In this document: piece after piece, positions 18,785-26,488 of the stretch | Layout: every line of letters begins with the position of its first letter | How positions within the stretch are numbered: position 1 is the stretch's first letter | Assembly: GCF_021404545.1 (NCBI RefSeq) | Contig: NZ_JAAWWD010000006.1 | Location: 1 to 64,000 of the forward strand | Direction: 5' to 3' | DNA: 64,000 nucleotides | From: Aestuariivita sp. | GTDB lineage: Bacteria; Pseudomonadota; Alphaproteobacteria; Rhodobacterales; Rhodobacteraceae | Notes under the pieces: model-generated | The model's database searches: none | Told to the model about the DNA's origin: nothing | What the model saw: the letters and a program-made list of their open reading frames with translations, nothing else | Made by a program: the position numbers and the translations under genes

Positions 18785-19393
18785 ATGTTCGCAGGCGCGC
18801 AAGTTTCCCTTTACCCGATGACCGACGAGTTCGTTGACGTCATTCTTTCCTCTCTGACCGCGCTGGATCCCTGGCGTGATCGGTTGCGGATCGAGACTGA
18901 CGATATCTCGACCCTGATCGTAGGCCCGCCCGAGGTGCTGTTCCCGGCGTTGCGCGATCTTTATGCCGAGGCTGCCCGCTCGGGACATCACATCGTGTTG
19001 CGGGCAACCCTGTCGCGCGGGTGTCCGGGCGAGCCGGACGACCCGATCTGTCAGACAGCCGCGCTCGCCAACCCGTCCGAACCGATTGCAGCCCGTCAAA
19101 AGGCGGCGCTGGGTGCAGTGTCCGACGCGGCGGAAACGAGGCAGGCCGCCGATGCGCAGTTTTCGCTCTATGTGATGGGCGCGGGCGACCATATGGACGA
19201 AATCATGGGTTGCATCGACTATCTCAAGCAAAGCGGCACTTTTGACCGGTCCAAGAATTTCTGTACCCGGCTCACCGGCGATGCAGGCCCGGTTTTTGCC
19301 ACGCTGCAAGAGGCGTTTTGCCGGTTTGGCCGACCCGAGGGTCACGTGACGATTGATCTGACAGTGTCGGCAAACAGCCCGTCGAAACGCTGA
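18785..19393 (+). CDS. ykoF: YkoF-family thiamine/hydroxymethylpyrimidine-binding protein
   Basis: A 202-residue cytosolic protein with two tandem ACT-like YkoF repeats (about residues 3-80 and 120-195); each repeat contains the pattern FSLYVMGAGDHMDEIM / VSLYPMTDEFVDVI. The family binds thiamine or its pyrimidine part. The ATG at 18785 sits 6 bases after AAGGAGG at the riboswitch end, and a longer frame would run through the aptamer. First gene of the operon with thiX, thiZ and thiY. Confidence 0.9.
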   Translation: MFAGAQVSLYPMTDEFVDVILSSLTALDPWRDRLRIETDDISTLIVGPPEVLFPALRDLYAEAARSGHHIVLRATLSRGCPGEPDDPICQTAALANPSEPIAARQKAALGAVSDAAETRQAADAQFSLYVMGAGDHMDEIMGCIDYLKQSGTFDRSKNFCTRLTGDAGPVFATLQEAFCRFGRPEGHVTIDLTVSANSPSKR

Positions 19394-19397
19394 TCTG

Positions 19398-20186
19398 ATG
19401 CAGCACCCCCCGCCCCGCCACCAGGGCGGAGGTCTGATCCGCGGCATCCCTGCCATATTGAGCGTGGTCAGTGCCTTCGTCATCTGGGAACTCTATGTCC
19501 GTGTGTCGGGCATCTCTCCGCTGATGCTGCCTGCGCCCTCGCGCGTGCTGGAGCAGATGGTGCAGAACCGCGCCTTGCTATGGCACAACACGCTCCCCAC
19601 GATACAGGCCACGCTGAGCGGTTTCGCGCTGTCGGTCAGTGTCGCCTTCGCATTGTCGATTGTGCTCGATTTCATGCCGCGTGTCCGCCGAGCCCTGTTT
19701 CCGATTTTTGTCGTCAGCCAGACCTTGCCATTGGTGGCCATCGCGCCGCTGGTCGTTTTGTGGTTCGGGTTCGATCTGACCCCCAAGATCCTGCTGGTGG
19801 CGCTTGTGACCTTCTTTCCCATGCTGGTGGCGCTGGTCGATGGCTATGCCTCGACCGATCCCGAGATCGAGGCGTTGCTGCGCTCCATGGGCGCGTCGCG
19901 CAGGGTTTTGTTTCGTACCGCACGCCTGCCCTCGGCAATGCCGTATTTTTTTGCCGGGCTGCGCATCTCGATCACCTATGCGGTGGTGGCGGCGATCTTT
20001 GCCGAATATGTCGGCGCACGCGCAGGGTTGGGCATCGTCATTCTGAACGCCAAGAACAGCTTTCGCCCCGATCTGGTGCTGGCCGCCGTGGTGATCAGCT
20101 CTGTGCTCACGCTGGTTCTGTTTGCTGCAACGGCGCTGTTGCAGCGCATCGTGTTGCGCTGGCGCGACGTTGGAGAGGTGCGATGA
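19398..20186 (+). CDS. thiX: ABC transporter permease for thiamine pyrimidine precursor
   Basis: A 262-residue inner-membrane permease with about six helices and the EAA loop (EALLRSMGASRRVLFRTARLP near residue 155) that contacts the ATPase. Such permeases in TPP-riboswitch operons pair with ThiY and ThiZ to import hydroxymethylpyrimidine-type precursors, for example the formylaminopyrimidine salvaged from degraded thiamine. It starts 4 bases after ykoF and overlaps thiZ by ATGA. Confidence 0.9.
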   Translation: MQHPPPRHQGGGLIRGIPAILSVVSAFVIWELYVRVSGISPLMLPAPSRVLEQMVQNRALLWHNTLPTIQATLSGFALSVSVAFALSIVLDFMPRVRRALFPIFVVSQTLPLVAIAPLVVLWFGFDLTPKILLVALVTFFPMLVALVDGYASTDPEIEALLRSMGASRRVLFRTARLPSAMPYFFAGLRISITYAVVAAIFAEYVGARAGLGIVILNAKNSFRPDLVLAAVVISSVLTLVLFAATALLQRIVLRWRDVGEVR

Positions 20187-20938
20187 CGGCCCTGGCGATG
20201 CAGGGTGTCGGGATCACCTTGGGCGGCACCGTGGTGCTTGACGATATCACGCTGCATGTGGCCGAGGGGGAATTCGTCTCGATCCTGGGGCCATCGGGCG
20301 CGGGCAAGTCGACGATCTTTCGGCTGTTGACCGGCGCGCTGCGCCATGATCGCGGCATGGTGACGGCGGGTGGCCGCCCGCTGGATCAGGGCGAGCCAGG
20401 ATTTGCCTTTATGCCGCAGCGCGATGCGTTGATGCCATGGCGGCGCATTCTCGACAATCTGACGCTGGGGCTGGAAGTGCAGGGAATGGCCCGCAGGGAG
20501 GCCCGTGCACGGGTTCTGCCGCTCTTGTCCGCGTTCGGCCTCGCGGGGTTTGAGCGTCATTATCCCGCGCAGTTATCCGGCGGCATGCGGCAACGCGCGG
20601 CCCTGTTGCGCACACTCGTGCAGGGTCGCCCTGTTCAGCTTTTGGATGAGCCGTTCGGGGCGTTGGACGCGTTGACGCGCACGCAAATGCAGGCCTGGTT
20701 CGAGGACCGCTGGCGCGAAGCCAGATGGACCACCCTGCTGGTCACCCATGATGTGCGCGAGGCCGTGGCCCTGTCGGATCGCATCTATGTGCTGTCGCGT
20801 CGGCCCGCCCGGGTGATCGCCGAGATCCCAGTGCCCGCGCCGCGTCCTCGTCTGGGCCGCGCGCCAGGCCCGGATGCCCATGCGCTGGAAGCGCAGCTTG
20901 TCGATATCCTTCTCACCCAAACCGGAGATCAAACATGA
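20183..20938 (+). CDS. thiZ: ABC transporter ATP-binding protein for thiamine pyrimidine precursor
   Basis: A 251-residue ABC ATPase: Walker A GPSGAGKST near residue 34, Q-loop FMPQRDALMPW, signature LSGGMRQRAALLRTL near residue 130, Walker B VQLLDEPFGALD and H-loop VTHD. Nitrate/taurine-type importer class, matching the ThiX permease. Coupled to both neighbours by ATGA overlaps. Confidence 0.92.
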   Translation: MTALAMQGVGITLGGTVVLDDITLHVAEGEFVSILGPSGAGKSTIFRLLTGALRHDRGMVTAGGRPLDQGEPGFAFMPQRDALMPWRRILDNLTLGLEVQGMARREARARVLPLLSAFGLAGFERHYPAQLSGGMRQRAALLRTLVQGRPVQLLDEPFGALDALTRTQMQAWFEDRWREARWTTLLVTHDVREAVALSDRIYVLSRRPARVIAEIPVPAPRPRLGRAPGPDAHALEAQLVDILLTQTGDQT

Positions 20939-21918
20939 GACATCTTTTGACCGCCGCGCTTCTGATCGCGGCCCTGCCTGTTGGCGCACAGGAACGGTTG
21001 AGCGTTGCGCTCGACTGGACGCCAAATACCAATCATGTCGGGCTTTATGTCGCGCAAGCCAAAGGCTGGTTTGACGAGGCGGGTCTGGAGGTTGACATCC
21101 TGCCCTATACCGACACCTCGTCCGGGACATTGGTTGCCGCAGGGGTGGCGGAGTTCGGCATTCTGAGCGCGGTGAGCTTTCACAGCCAGCGCGCGACCGG
21201 GGCGGATCTGACCGTGGTCAAGGCCATTGTGCAACACGAAACCGGGCGGATCGTCTTCAACGGAGAGCGGGAGGATATCCAGCGCCCCGCAGACCTGGAT
21301 GGGCTGACCTATGCGGGCTTTGGCAGCGACTGGGAAGAGGCGCTGATCTCGACCATCATCCGCAACGATGGTGGCACGGGCGTTTTCGACACTGTTACGC
21401 TGGGCACATCGGCCTATGAAGCGCTGGCCAATGGCCGTGTGGATTTCACGCTGGAGGTCAGCACGTGGGAGGGTGTGAACTCCGTCCTGCTGAACCGCCC
21501 GCAACGCGCCTTTCGCTATGCCGATTACGGCGTGCCGGATCAGCACACAACGTTTCTGGGTGCGAACGGCACGTGGTTGAGCGAGAATCCTGACACGGCG
21601 CGGGCCTTTGTTCAGGCCACACAGCGCGGATATGCGTTCGCAGCCACCAACCCGCAGGCGGCGGCCGATATCCTGATTGCGGAAACCGCCGGGATGCTGA
21701 CAAACCCTGCTCTGGTCCGGGCCTCGATGGATGCGCTTGTCACGGGTGGCTATCTTCAGGATCCGGGGGAGCCGGTTGGCCTGATCGATACCCGGCTGTT
21801 CACAGATATCACGACATTTCTCTTCGAGGCCGGCATTCTGCGGGGCGAAGACGGCAAACCACTTGAGACACTGCCGGATGTGACAACCTGGTTCTCGAAC
21901 GACTATCTGATGCGCTGA
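20935..21918 (+). CDS. thiY: ABC transporter substrate-binding protein, NMT1/THI5-like
   Basis: A 327-residue periplasmic protein with a signal peptide ending near VGAQ (residue 19). The mature N-terminus LSVALDWTPNTNHVGLYVAQ is typical of NMT1/THI5-like proteins that bind pyrimidine precursors of thiamine. Last gene of the riboswitch operon; a hairpin follows at 21961. Confidence 0.92.
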   Translation: MRHLLTAALLIAALPVGAQERLSVALDWTPNTNHVGLYVAQAKGWFDEAGLEVDILPYTDTSSGTLVAAGVAEFGILSAVSFHSQRATGADLTVVKAIVQHETGRIVFNGEREDIQRPADLDGLTYAGFGSDWEEALISTIIRNDGGTGVFDTVTLGTSAYEALANGRVDFTLEVSTWEGVNSVLLNRPQRAFRYADYGVPDQHTTFLGANGTWLSENPDTARAFVQATQRGYAFAATNPQAAADILIAETAGMLTNPALVRASMDALVTGGYLQDPGEPVGLIDTRLFTDITTFLFEAGILRGEDGKPLETLPDVTTWFSNDYLMR

Positions 21919-21960
21919 AGGCCGATCGGTCCCGATATGCTGGCGGTATATTGAAGCCAC

Positions 21961-21989
21961 GAGAAAGGCCATTTGACAGGGCCTTTCTC
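21961..21989 (+). terminator. terminator-like hairpin after thiY
   Basis: A perfect 10-bp stem, GAGAAAGGCC (21961-21970) with GGCCTTTCTC (21980-21989), and a 9-base loop. The T-tract is short (TTTCTC inside the arm), so it may need Rho help. Position 42 bases past the stop fits the end of the thi operon and the convergent hydrolase gene. Confidence 0.65.
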
Positions 21990-22071
21990 GCCCCGCCCCG
22001 CGTATCCAAGGCCCGCATTGTTGAGCGAGACGAGGGGCCCTTAGGCGCGGCTCTCGTAACCTCTCGGTTGC

Positions 22072-22857
22072 TCAGGAGCGCGTCAGGAGCCGCGTCAGGT
22101 CGCTGTCAGGCTGCTCCAGGGCATCGATCACATCGAAATGATGCCGACCCTCGGCGATATGGCAGGGTGCCTGCCAGGCCTCTGCCAGCAACTGGGCCTG
22201 ATCCAGAAAGGCGGGCCGTTCGGCACCGCCCACCCACACGGCGACGGGGGTTTCGGGCACGGGCTGATGGATCGGGCTCTCGGCGCGCGCCTCTGCCGCG
22301 TCCATGCGCAGGTCAGTGTTCATCGATGTTTCCAGCAGCGGGCCAAGATCCGCCAGAGGAGAGATCGGGACGACGCATGCGATCCGCGCCGCCACGGACG
22401 TACTCAGCATCCCCGGCGCCAGCATCCGAGCCACCAGATGCCCGCCCGCCGAGTGGCCTGTCAGGGCCAGGGGTCCCTCGGTGCGGTCGGCAATCGCGGT
22501 GACGGCGGCCACGATCTGAGGTGTGATCCCGGCAATCCGGATATCCGGGCACAGCGTGTAAGAGGGTATTGCCACCGCCCAGCCACGGGCCAGCGGCCCA
22601 GCCGCCAGATGCGACCAGCTTGAGCGGTCGAACGCCTTCCAATAGCCACCATGCACAAAGATCACCGTACCTTTCGCCACCCCTTGAGGATGGAAAAGGT
22701 CAAAGACCTCCCGCTCCGCCCGACCATACCGCAGAGCGATCTCCGCCCGTGCGCCAAGATCGGTGCGAAGCGCCTCGGCCTTGGCCGCCCAGCGTCGCGG
22801 ATACTCCGCCGCATGGGGTATGTAGGCCCCATTGGCATAGGCGTCGTCCAACCGCAT
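22072..22857 (-). CDS. alpha/beta hydrolase, kynurenine formamidase-like
   Basis: A 261-residue esterase-fold enzyme. HGGYW near residue 70 is the oxyanion-hole motif typical of arylformamidases; GHSAGG near residue 140 carries the nucleophilic serine, and HHFDVIDAL near residue 240 the catalytic histidine. The likely reaction is hydrolysis of N-formylkynurenine or a similar amide/ester. I chose the ATG at 22857 behind GGAGGAC; the longer frame to 23367 is antisense to gabD and spurious. Divergent from gabD. Confidence 0.82.
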   Translation of the reverse strand: MRLDDAYANGAYIPHAAEYPRRWAAKAEALRTDLGARAEIALRYGRAEREVFDLFHPQGVAKGTVIFVHGGYWKAFDRSSWSHLAAGPLARGWAVAIPSYTLCPDIRIAGITPQIVAAVTAIADRTEGPLALTGHSAGGHLVARMLAPGMLSTSVAARIACVVPISPLADLGPLLETSMNTDLRMDAAEARAESPIHQPVPETPVAVWVGGAERPAFLDQAQLLAEAWQAPCHIAEGRHHFDVIDALEQPDSDLTRLLTRS

Positions 22858-22941
22858 CCCGATGTCCTCCGATCTGGTACTAGACAAACCCTGCCTTAGC
22901 TGATTTGCCAACATCTGTGAAATCTGACGGAGGGGAAAGAC

Positions 22942-24417
22942 ATGCTGGACGCGACAACAAATCTCAAATCGCTGCTCAACGATCCCAGCCTGCTGGAAAC
23001 CCGCGCCTATATCGGTGGCGCATGGGTCGAGGGCGAGAACGGGACGTTCGATGTAATTAACCCCGCGCGCGGCGACGTGGTCGCGCAAGTGGCCGATCTG
23101 AGCCGCGGGCAGGTCGCAGGCGCGATTGCGCAGGCGGAGACCGCCCAGAAAGACTGGGCGCGGTGGACCGGCAAGGAACGCGCCGCCGTGATGCGCAAAT
23201 GGTTCGATCTGATGATGGCCAATGCCGACGATCTGGGCACCATTCTGACCGCCGAACAGGGCAAACCCCTGGCCGAGGCGCGCGGCGAGATCGCCTATGG
23301 CGCCTCGTTTATCGAGTTTTTCGGCGAGGAGGCCAAACGCGTCTATGGCGAAACCATCCCCGGTCATCAGCGTGACAAACGTATTATGGTGATGAAGCAG
23401 CCCATCGGTGTCGCCGCCTCCATCACCCCTTGGAATTTCCCGAACGCGATGATCACCCGCAAAGCCGCCCCGGCGCTGGCCGCGGGCTGTTCCTTTGTTG
23501 CGCGTCCCGCCGCTGAAACACCCCTGTCGGCCATCGTCATGGGCGTTCTGGCCGAGCGTGCGGGCATTCCGGCGGGTGTGTTCAACGTACTGCCGTCATC
23601 GTCCTCCTCCGAAGTGGGCAAGGAGTTCTGCGAGAACCCCGCCGTGCGCAAACTCACGTTCACAGGCTCGACCGAAGTGGGACGCATCCTGCTCAAACAG
23701 GCCGCCGACAGCGTGATGAAATGCTCGATGGAACTGGGTGGCAATGCGCCCTTCATCGTGTTTGACGACGCCGATCTGGATGCCGCCGTCGAAGGGGCGA
23801 TGATGTGCAAGTTCCGCAACAACGGCCAGACCTGCGTTTGCGCCAACCGGATCTATGTGCAAGCCGGGATTTATGACGCCTTTGCCGCAAAGCTCAAGAC
23901 AGCGGTCGAAGCGCTGAACGTGGGCGACGGTCTTGGCGACGGCATCACCACCGGCCCTCTGATCAATCAGGATGCTATCGACAAAGTGCTGGAACATCTC
24001 GGCGATGTGACCGAGAAGGGTGGCGCGGTCCTGACCGGCGGCAAAACCCATCGCCTGGGCGGCAACTTCTTTGAGCCGACCGTGGTCACCGGTGTGACGC
24101 AGGAGATGATAGTCGCACAGGAAGAGACCTTCGGCCCGCTGGCCCCGCTCTTCAAATTCGACGATGTAGACGAAGTGATTGCGATGGCCAATGATACGAT
24201 CTTTGGTCTGGCCGCCTATTTCTATGCCAACGACCTCAGCCGCGTCTACAAGGTGGCCGAAGCACTGGAATACGGGATCGTCGGGGTAAACACCGGTATC
24301 ATCTCTACCGAACTGGCGCCTTTTGGAGGGGTCAAACAATCGGGCCTCGGTCGTGAAGGCAGCCACCACGGCATCGAGGATTACCTTGAGATGAAATACG
24401 TCTGCCTTTCGGTCTGA
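22942..24417 (+). CDS. gabD: NAD(P)-dependent succinate-semialdehyde dehydrogenase
   Basis: A 491-residue aldehyde dehydrogenase that oxidises succinate semialdehyde to succinate. It tracks E. coli GabD: EQGKPLAEARGEI, PIGVAASITPWNFP, FTGSTEVGR, catalytic ELGGNAPFIVFDDADLD and NNGQTCVCANRIYVQ with the active-site cysteine (about residue 298). One oddity: the cofactor-binding lysine of the usual KPA motif is arginine here (FVARPAAETP, near residue 191). GGAGGGG precedes the ATG. Confidence 0.94.
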   Translation: MLDATTNLKSLLNDPSLLETRAYIGGAWVEGENGTFDVINPARGDVVAQVADLSRGQVAGAIAQAETAQKDWARWTGKERAAVMRKWFDLMMANADDLGTILTAEQGKPLAEARGEIAYGASFIEFFGEEAKRVYGETIPGHQRDKRIMVMKQPIGVAASITPWNFPNAMITRKAAPALAAGCSFVARPAAETPLSAIVMGVLAERAGIPAGVFNVLPSSSSSEVGKEFCENPAVRKLTFTGSTEVGRILLKQAADSVMKCSMELGGNAPFIVFDDADLDAAVEGAMMCKFRNNGQTCVCANRIYVQAGIYDAFAAKLKTAVEALNVGDGLGDGITTGPLINQDAIDKVLEHLGDVTEKGGAVLTGGKTHRLGGNFFEPTVVTGVTQEMIVAQEETFGPLAPLFKFDDVDEVIAMANDTIFGLAAYFYANDLSRVYKVAEALEYGIVGVNTGIISTELAPFGGVKQSGLGREGSHHGIEDYLEMKYVCLSV

Positions 24418-24434
24418 CCAGGCACCGGGGCACG

Positions 24435-24454
24435 GGGGGAGTTCTGGGTCCCCC
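24435..24454. terminator. possible hairpin between convergent gabD and tetR
   Basis: GGGGGA (24435-24440) and TCCCCC (24449-24454) can pair around an 8-base loop. No T-run follows, so this is weak; it lies between convergent genes. Confidence 0.35.
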
Positions 24455-24523
24455 TGCCTCACCTGGTGCATGTGTCCTGAGGCAGAGGCAAAGCCTTTGC
24501 GCCCGCAATCTCGGGGCCCCGCG

Positions 24524-25102
24524 TCAGGCGGTCGGAAACGTCTCGGCAACCAGCGCCCTCAAAGCGCCGGGCATTGCGCGCCCTGCGGCCTCAGCCTCAT
24601 CAGCGCCAAAGATCGAGCGCAACGTGGGCCGCGACACCGCATAGTAGTTCATCGCCCCCAAAAACACATAGAGTGTGGCCAATGCCTCCGCTCGGCTCAG
24701 ATCCGGGCGCGCCGCTTGCGCAAGATCCACCAACCGCTCCAGAAACGGGCGCAAAAACCACTGCCGGGCGGTCTGGGCGCGATGCTCATTATCCAAAAGC
24801 TCCCGCAGAATGATCGCCATGTCGTCTTGTGCATGCACGCTGTGGTCATAGAACCGCTCAAGACCGCCGGTGATATCCCGGCTGTCGCCAAGTGCATCCA
24901 TGAACCGGTCGGAGATCCGCGCCAGAACCGCCGAATACAGCGCTTCTTTTGAGCCAAAATGATGCAGCAACGCCTGCTTGGTGATGCCCAGATCCTCTGC
25001 GATGACGGCAATCGACACGCCATAAAACCCGCGCGCGGCAAAATGCCGGGTCGCGGCCTGGATCAGTCGGGCAGGGGTATCGGGTTCGGAGCGCAATGCC
25101 AT
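24524..25102 (-). CDS. TetR-family transcriptional repressor
   Basis: A 192-residue TetR protein: N-terminal helix-turn-helix (RLIQAATRHFAARGFYGVSI then DLGITKQALLHHFGSKEALY, about residues 10-55) and an all-helical ligand domain. The ATG at 25102 gives the family-standard N-terminus; the frame extends upstream only into the operator. It is divergent from the Rieske oxygenase gene with a perfect inverted repeat between them, so it probably represses that gene and itself. Confidence 0.9.
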   Translation of the reverse strand: MALRSEPDTPARLIQAATRHFAARGFYGVSIAVIAEDLGITKQALLHHFGSKEALYSAVLARISDRFMDALGDSRDITGGLERFYDHSVHAQDDMAIILRELLDNEHRAQTARQWFLRPFLERLVDLAQAARPDLSRAEALATLYVFLGAMNYYAVSRPTLRSIFGADEAEAAGRAMPGALRALVAETFPTA

Positions 25103-25114
25103 GGGAAGGTGATC

Positions 25115-25158
25115 TTGACAGCCTACCGGTTGGTAAGTCAATATCCTTACCAACCGGT
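25115..25158 (+). promoter_or_regulatory. TetR operator and Rieske gene promoter
   Basis: A -35 box TTGACA (25115-25120) is followed by a perfect 13-bp inverted repeat, ACCGGTTGGTAAG (25125-25137) and CTTACCAACCGGT (25146-25158), with an 8-base centre. A -10 box should fall in that centre, so a bound TetR dimer would block the promoter of the oxygenase gene (ribosome site AGGGAGG). Confidence 0.8.
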
Positions 25159-25172
25159 AAGGGAGGCCTCTC

Positions 25173-26315
25173 ATGGATCGCAAGACCGAAATTGCGCTGC
25201 TCGAAGAGCTCTGGGGTCTCAAGACTGCGGGCTCTGCCTATCTCGACCCCGACATCAGCCACGCCGATGTAAGCGATTATACTGATCCGGCACGTTTTGC
25301 CGCGGAACATGCGCGCCTCTTTCGGTCACGCCCGATTGCCGCGGCACATGCCAGCGAACTGCCCGAACCGGGCGCCTTCCTGACCCGGGACCTCTTTGGC
25401 AGCCCGACGCTTTTGACCCGGGACAAAGCGGGAGAGGTTCACGCTTTTCTCAATGTCTGCCGTCACCGGGGTGCGCGGCTGGTGGCTGAGGATGCGGGCT
25501 GCAAACACAGCTTTTCCTGCCCCTATCATGCATGGACCTACACCAATACCGGTGCCTTGCGCGGCATCCCGCATCAAAGCCAGGGCTTCCCCGGTATCGA
25601 CAAGTCTACCCATGGCCTGGTTCCGCTGATCTGCGCAGAGCGGTACGGGTTGATTTGGGTGATCTCCGACCCTCACACGACGGACGACATTGACGCGTGG
25701 CTGGCCCCCATCGCCGCCGATCTCGACTGGGTCGGGATGCACGCTATGCGGGTTCAGCATGTCGATATCCTGACGCTCCGTGCCAACTGGAAACTGCTGA
25801 TCGAAGGCGGGATCGAAGCCTATCATTTCAAGGTCGCCCACAAAGACACCATCGCCCCCTATTTCGAGGACAACCTTTCCAGCTATACCGTCCTGGGCCC
25901 GCATATGCGCTCGGTTCTGCCGCGCGCGACATTGGGAAGCCTGCGTGACAGGCCGGTTGAGGAGTGGGACATCCGACAGGATGCAAATCTGCTCTACACC
26001 GTATCCCCCACCAGCCAGTTTCTGGTGCAGCAAGACCATGTGGCGTGGATTTCCCTCTGGCCCGTCAGCGCCGCGGAAACCCACCTGCGGCTGGTCACCG
26101 TGGCCCCCGACACCAGCCCTGTGGCCAAGGATGCGGCCAGGCATTGGCGCCAGAACCACGCGATCACCTGCCGCACGCTCTCCGAGGATTTCGAGATCGG
26201 CGTCGGTATTCAGGACGGGCTGACATCTGGTGCGAACCGTCATCTGACCTTTGGTCGATACGAAGGCGCGCTCGCCGCCTTTGCCCGGATCGTTACGCGC
26301 CAAATCAGCGATTGA
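25173..26315 (+). CDS. Rieske non-heme iron oxygenase, alpha subunit
   Basis: A 380-residue ring-hydroxylating-type oxygenase. The Rieske cluster ligands CRHRGA and CPYHAW lie near residues 90-115. The catalytic iron pair sits in EAYHFKVAHKDT near residue 220, with an Asp later in the chain as third ligand. No reductase or small subunit gene is adjacent, so electrons must come from elsewhere. The family includes aromatic dioxygenases and quaternary-amine monooxygenases; the substrate is not readable. Confidence 0.88.
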   Translation: MDRKTEIALLEELWGLKTAGSAYLDPDISHADVSDYTDPARFAAEHARLFRSRPIAAAHASELPEPGAFLTRDLFGSPTLLTRDKAGEVHAFLNVCRHRGARLVAEDAGCKHSFSCPYHAWTYTNTGALRGIPHQSQGFPGIDKSTHGLVPLICAERYGLIWVISDPHTTDDIDAWLAPIAADLDWVGMHAMRVQHVDILTLRANWKLLIEGGIEAYHFKVAHKDTIAPYFEDNLSSYTVLGPHMRSVLPRATLGSLRDRPVEEWDIRQDANLLYTVSPTSQFLVQQDHVAWISLWPVSAAETHLRLVTVAPDTSPVAKDAARHWRQNHAITCRTLSEDFEIGVGIQDGLTSGANRHLTFGRYEGALAAFARIVTRQISD

Positions 26316-26367
26316 CGCCAGCCGCACCCCCGGCCTAGCCTGCTCCAGACCGACCAAGGAGAGAGAG

Positions 26368-26412
26368 ATGTCCCGCGTCGTACGCAAACCGCTCAGGCGC
26401 TGCGAAGGCTGA
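26368..26412 (+). CDS. short leader-type ORF upstream of the efflux gene
   Basis: A 14-codon ORF (MSRVVRKPLRRCEG) with an excellent ribosome site (AAGGAGAGAGAG). Four of its codons are Arg plus one Lys. It ends 26 bases before a strong terminator hairpin, itself 19 bases before the MFS gene. Such an arrangement resembles a leader peptide controlling attenuation, but expression is not shown. Confidence 0.5.
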   Translation: MSRVVRKPLRRCEG

Positions 26413-26437
26413 TACCAGGCCATTCGCCCTCTCTGAT

Positions 26438-26468
26438 GCGCCCTCAAGTCAACTTGGGGGCGCTTTTT
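26438..26468 (+). terminator. strong intrinsic terminator between the Rieske and MFS genes
   Basis: An 11-bp stem GCGCCCTCAAG (26438-26448) with CTTGGGGGCGC (26453-26463), one G-T pair, a TCAA loop and a TTTTTATT tract. It either ends the Rieske transcript or acts as an attenuator for the MFS gene. Confidence 0.85.
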
Positions 26469-26488
26469 ATTGCCCGAAAGACAAGAAC

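Noticed and set aside
22858-23367. N-terminal extension of the arylformamidase-like gene
   Set aside because: The extension is antisense to gabD; the ATG at 22857 has a proper ribosome site and a normal family start.
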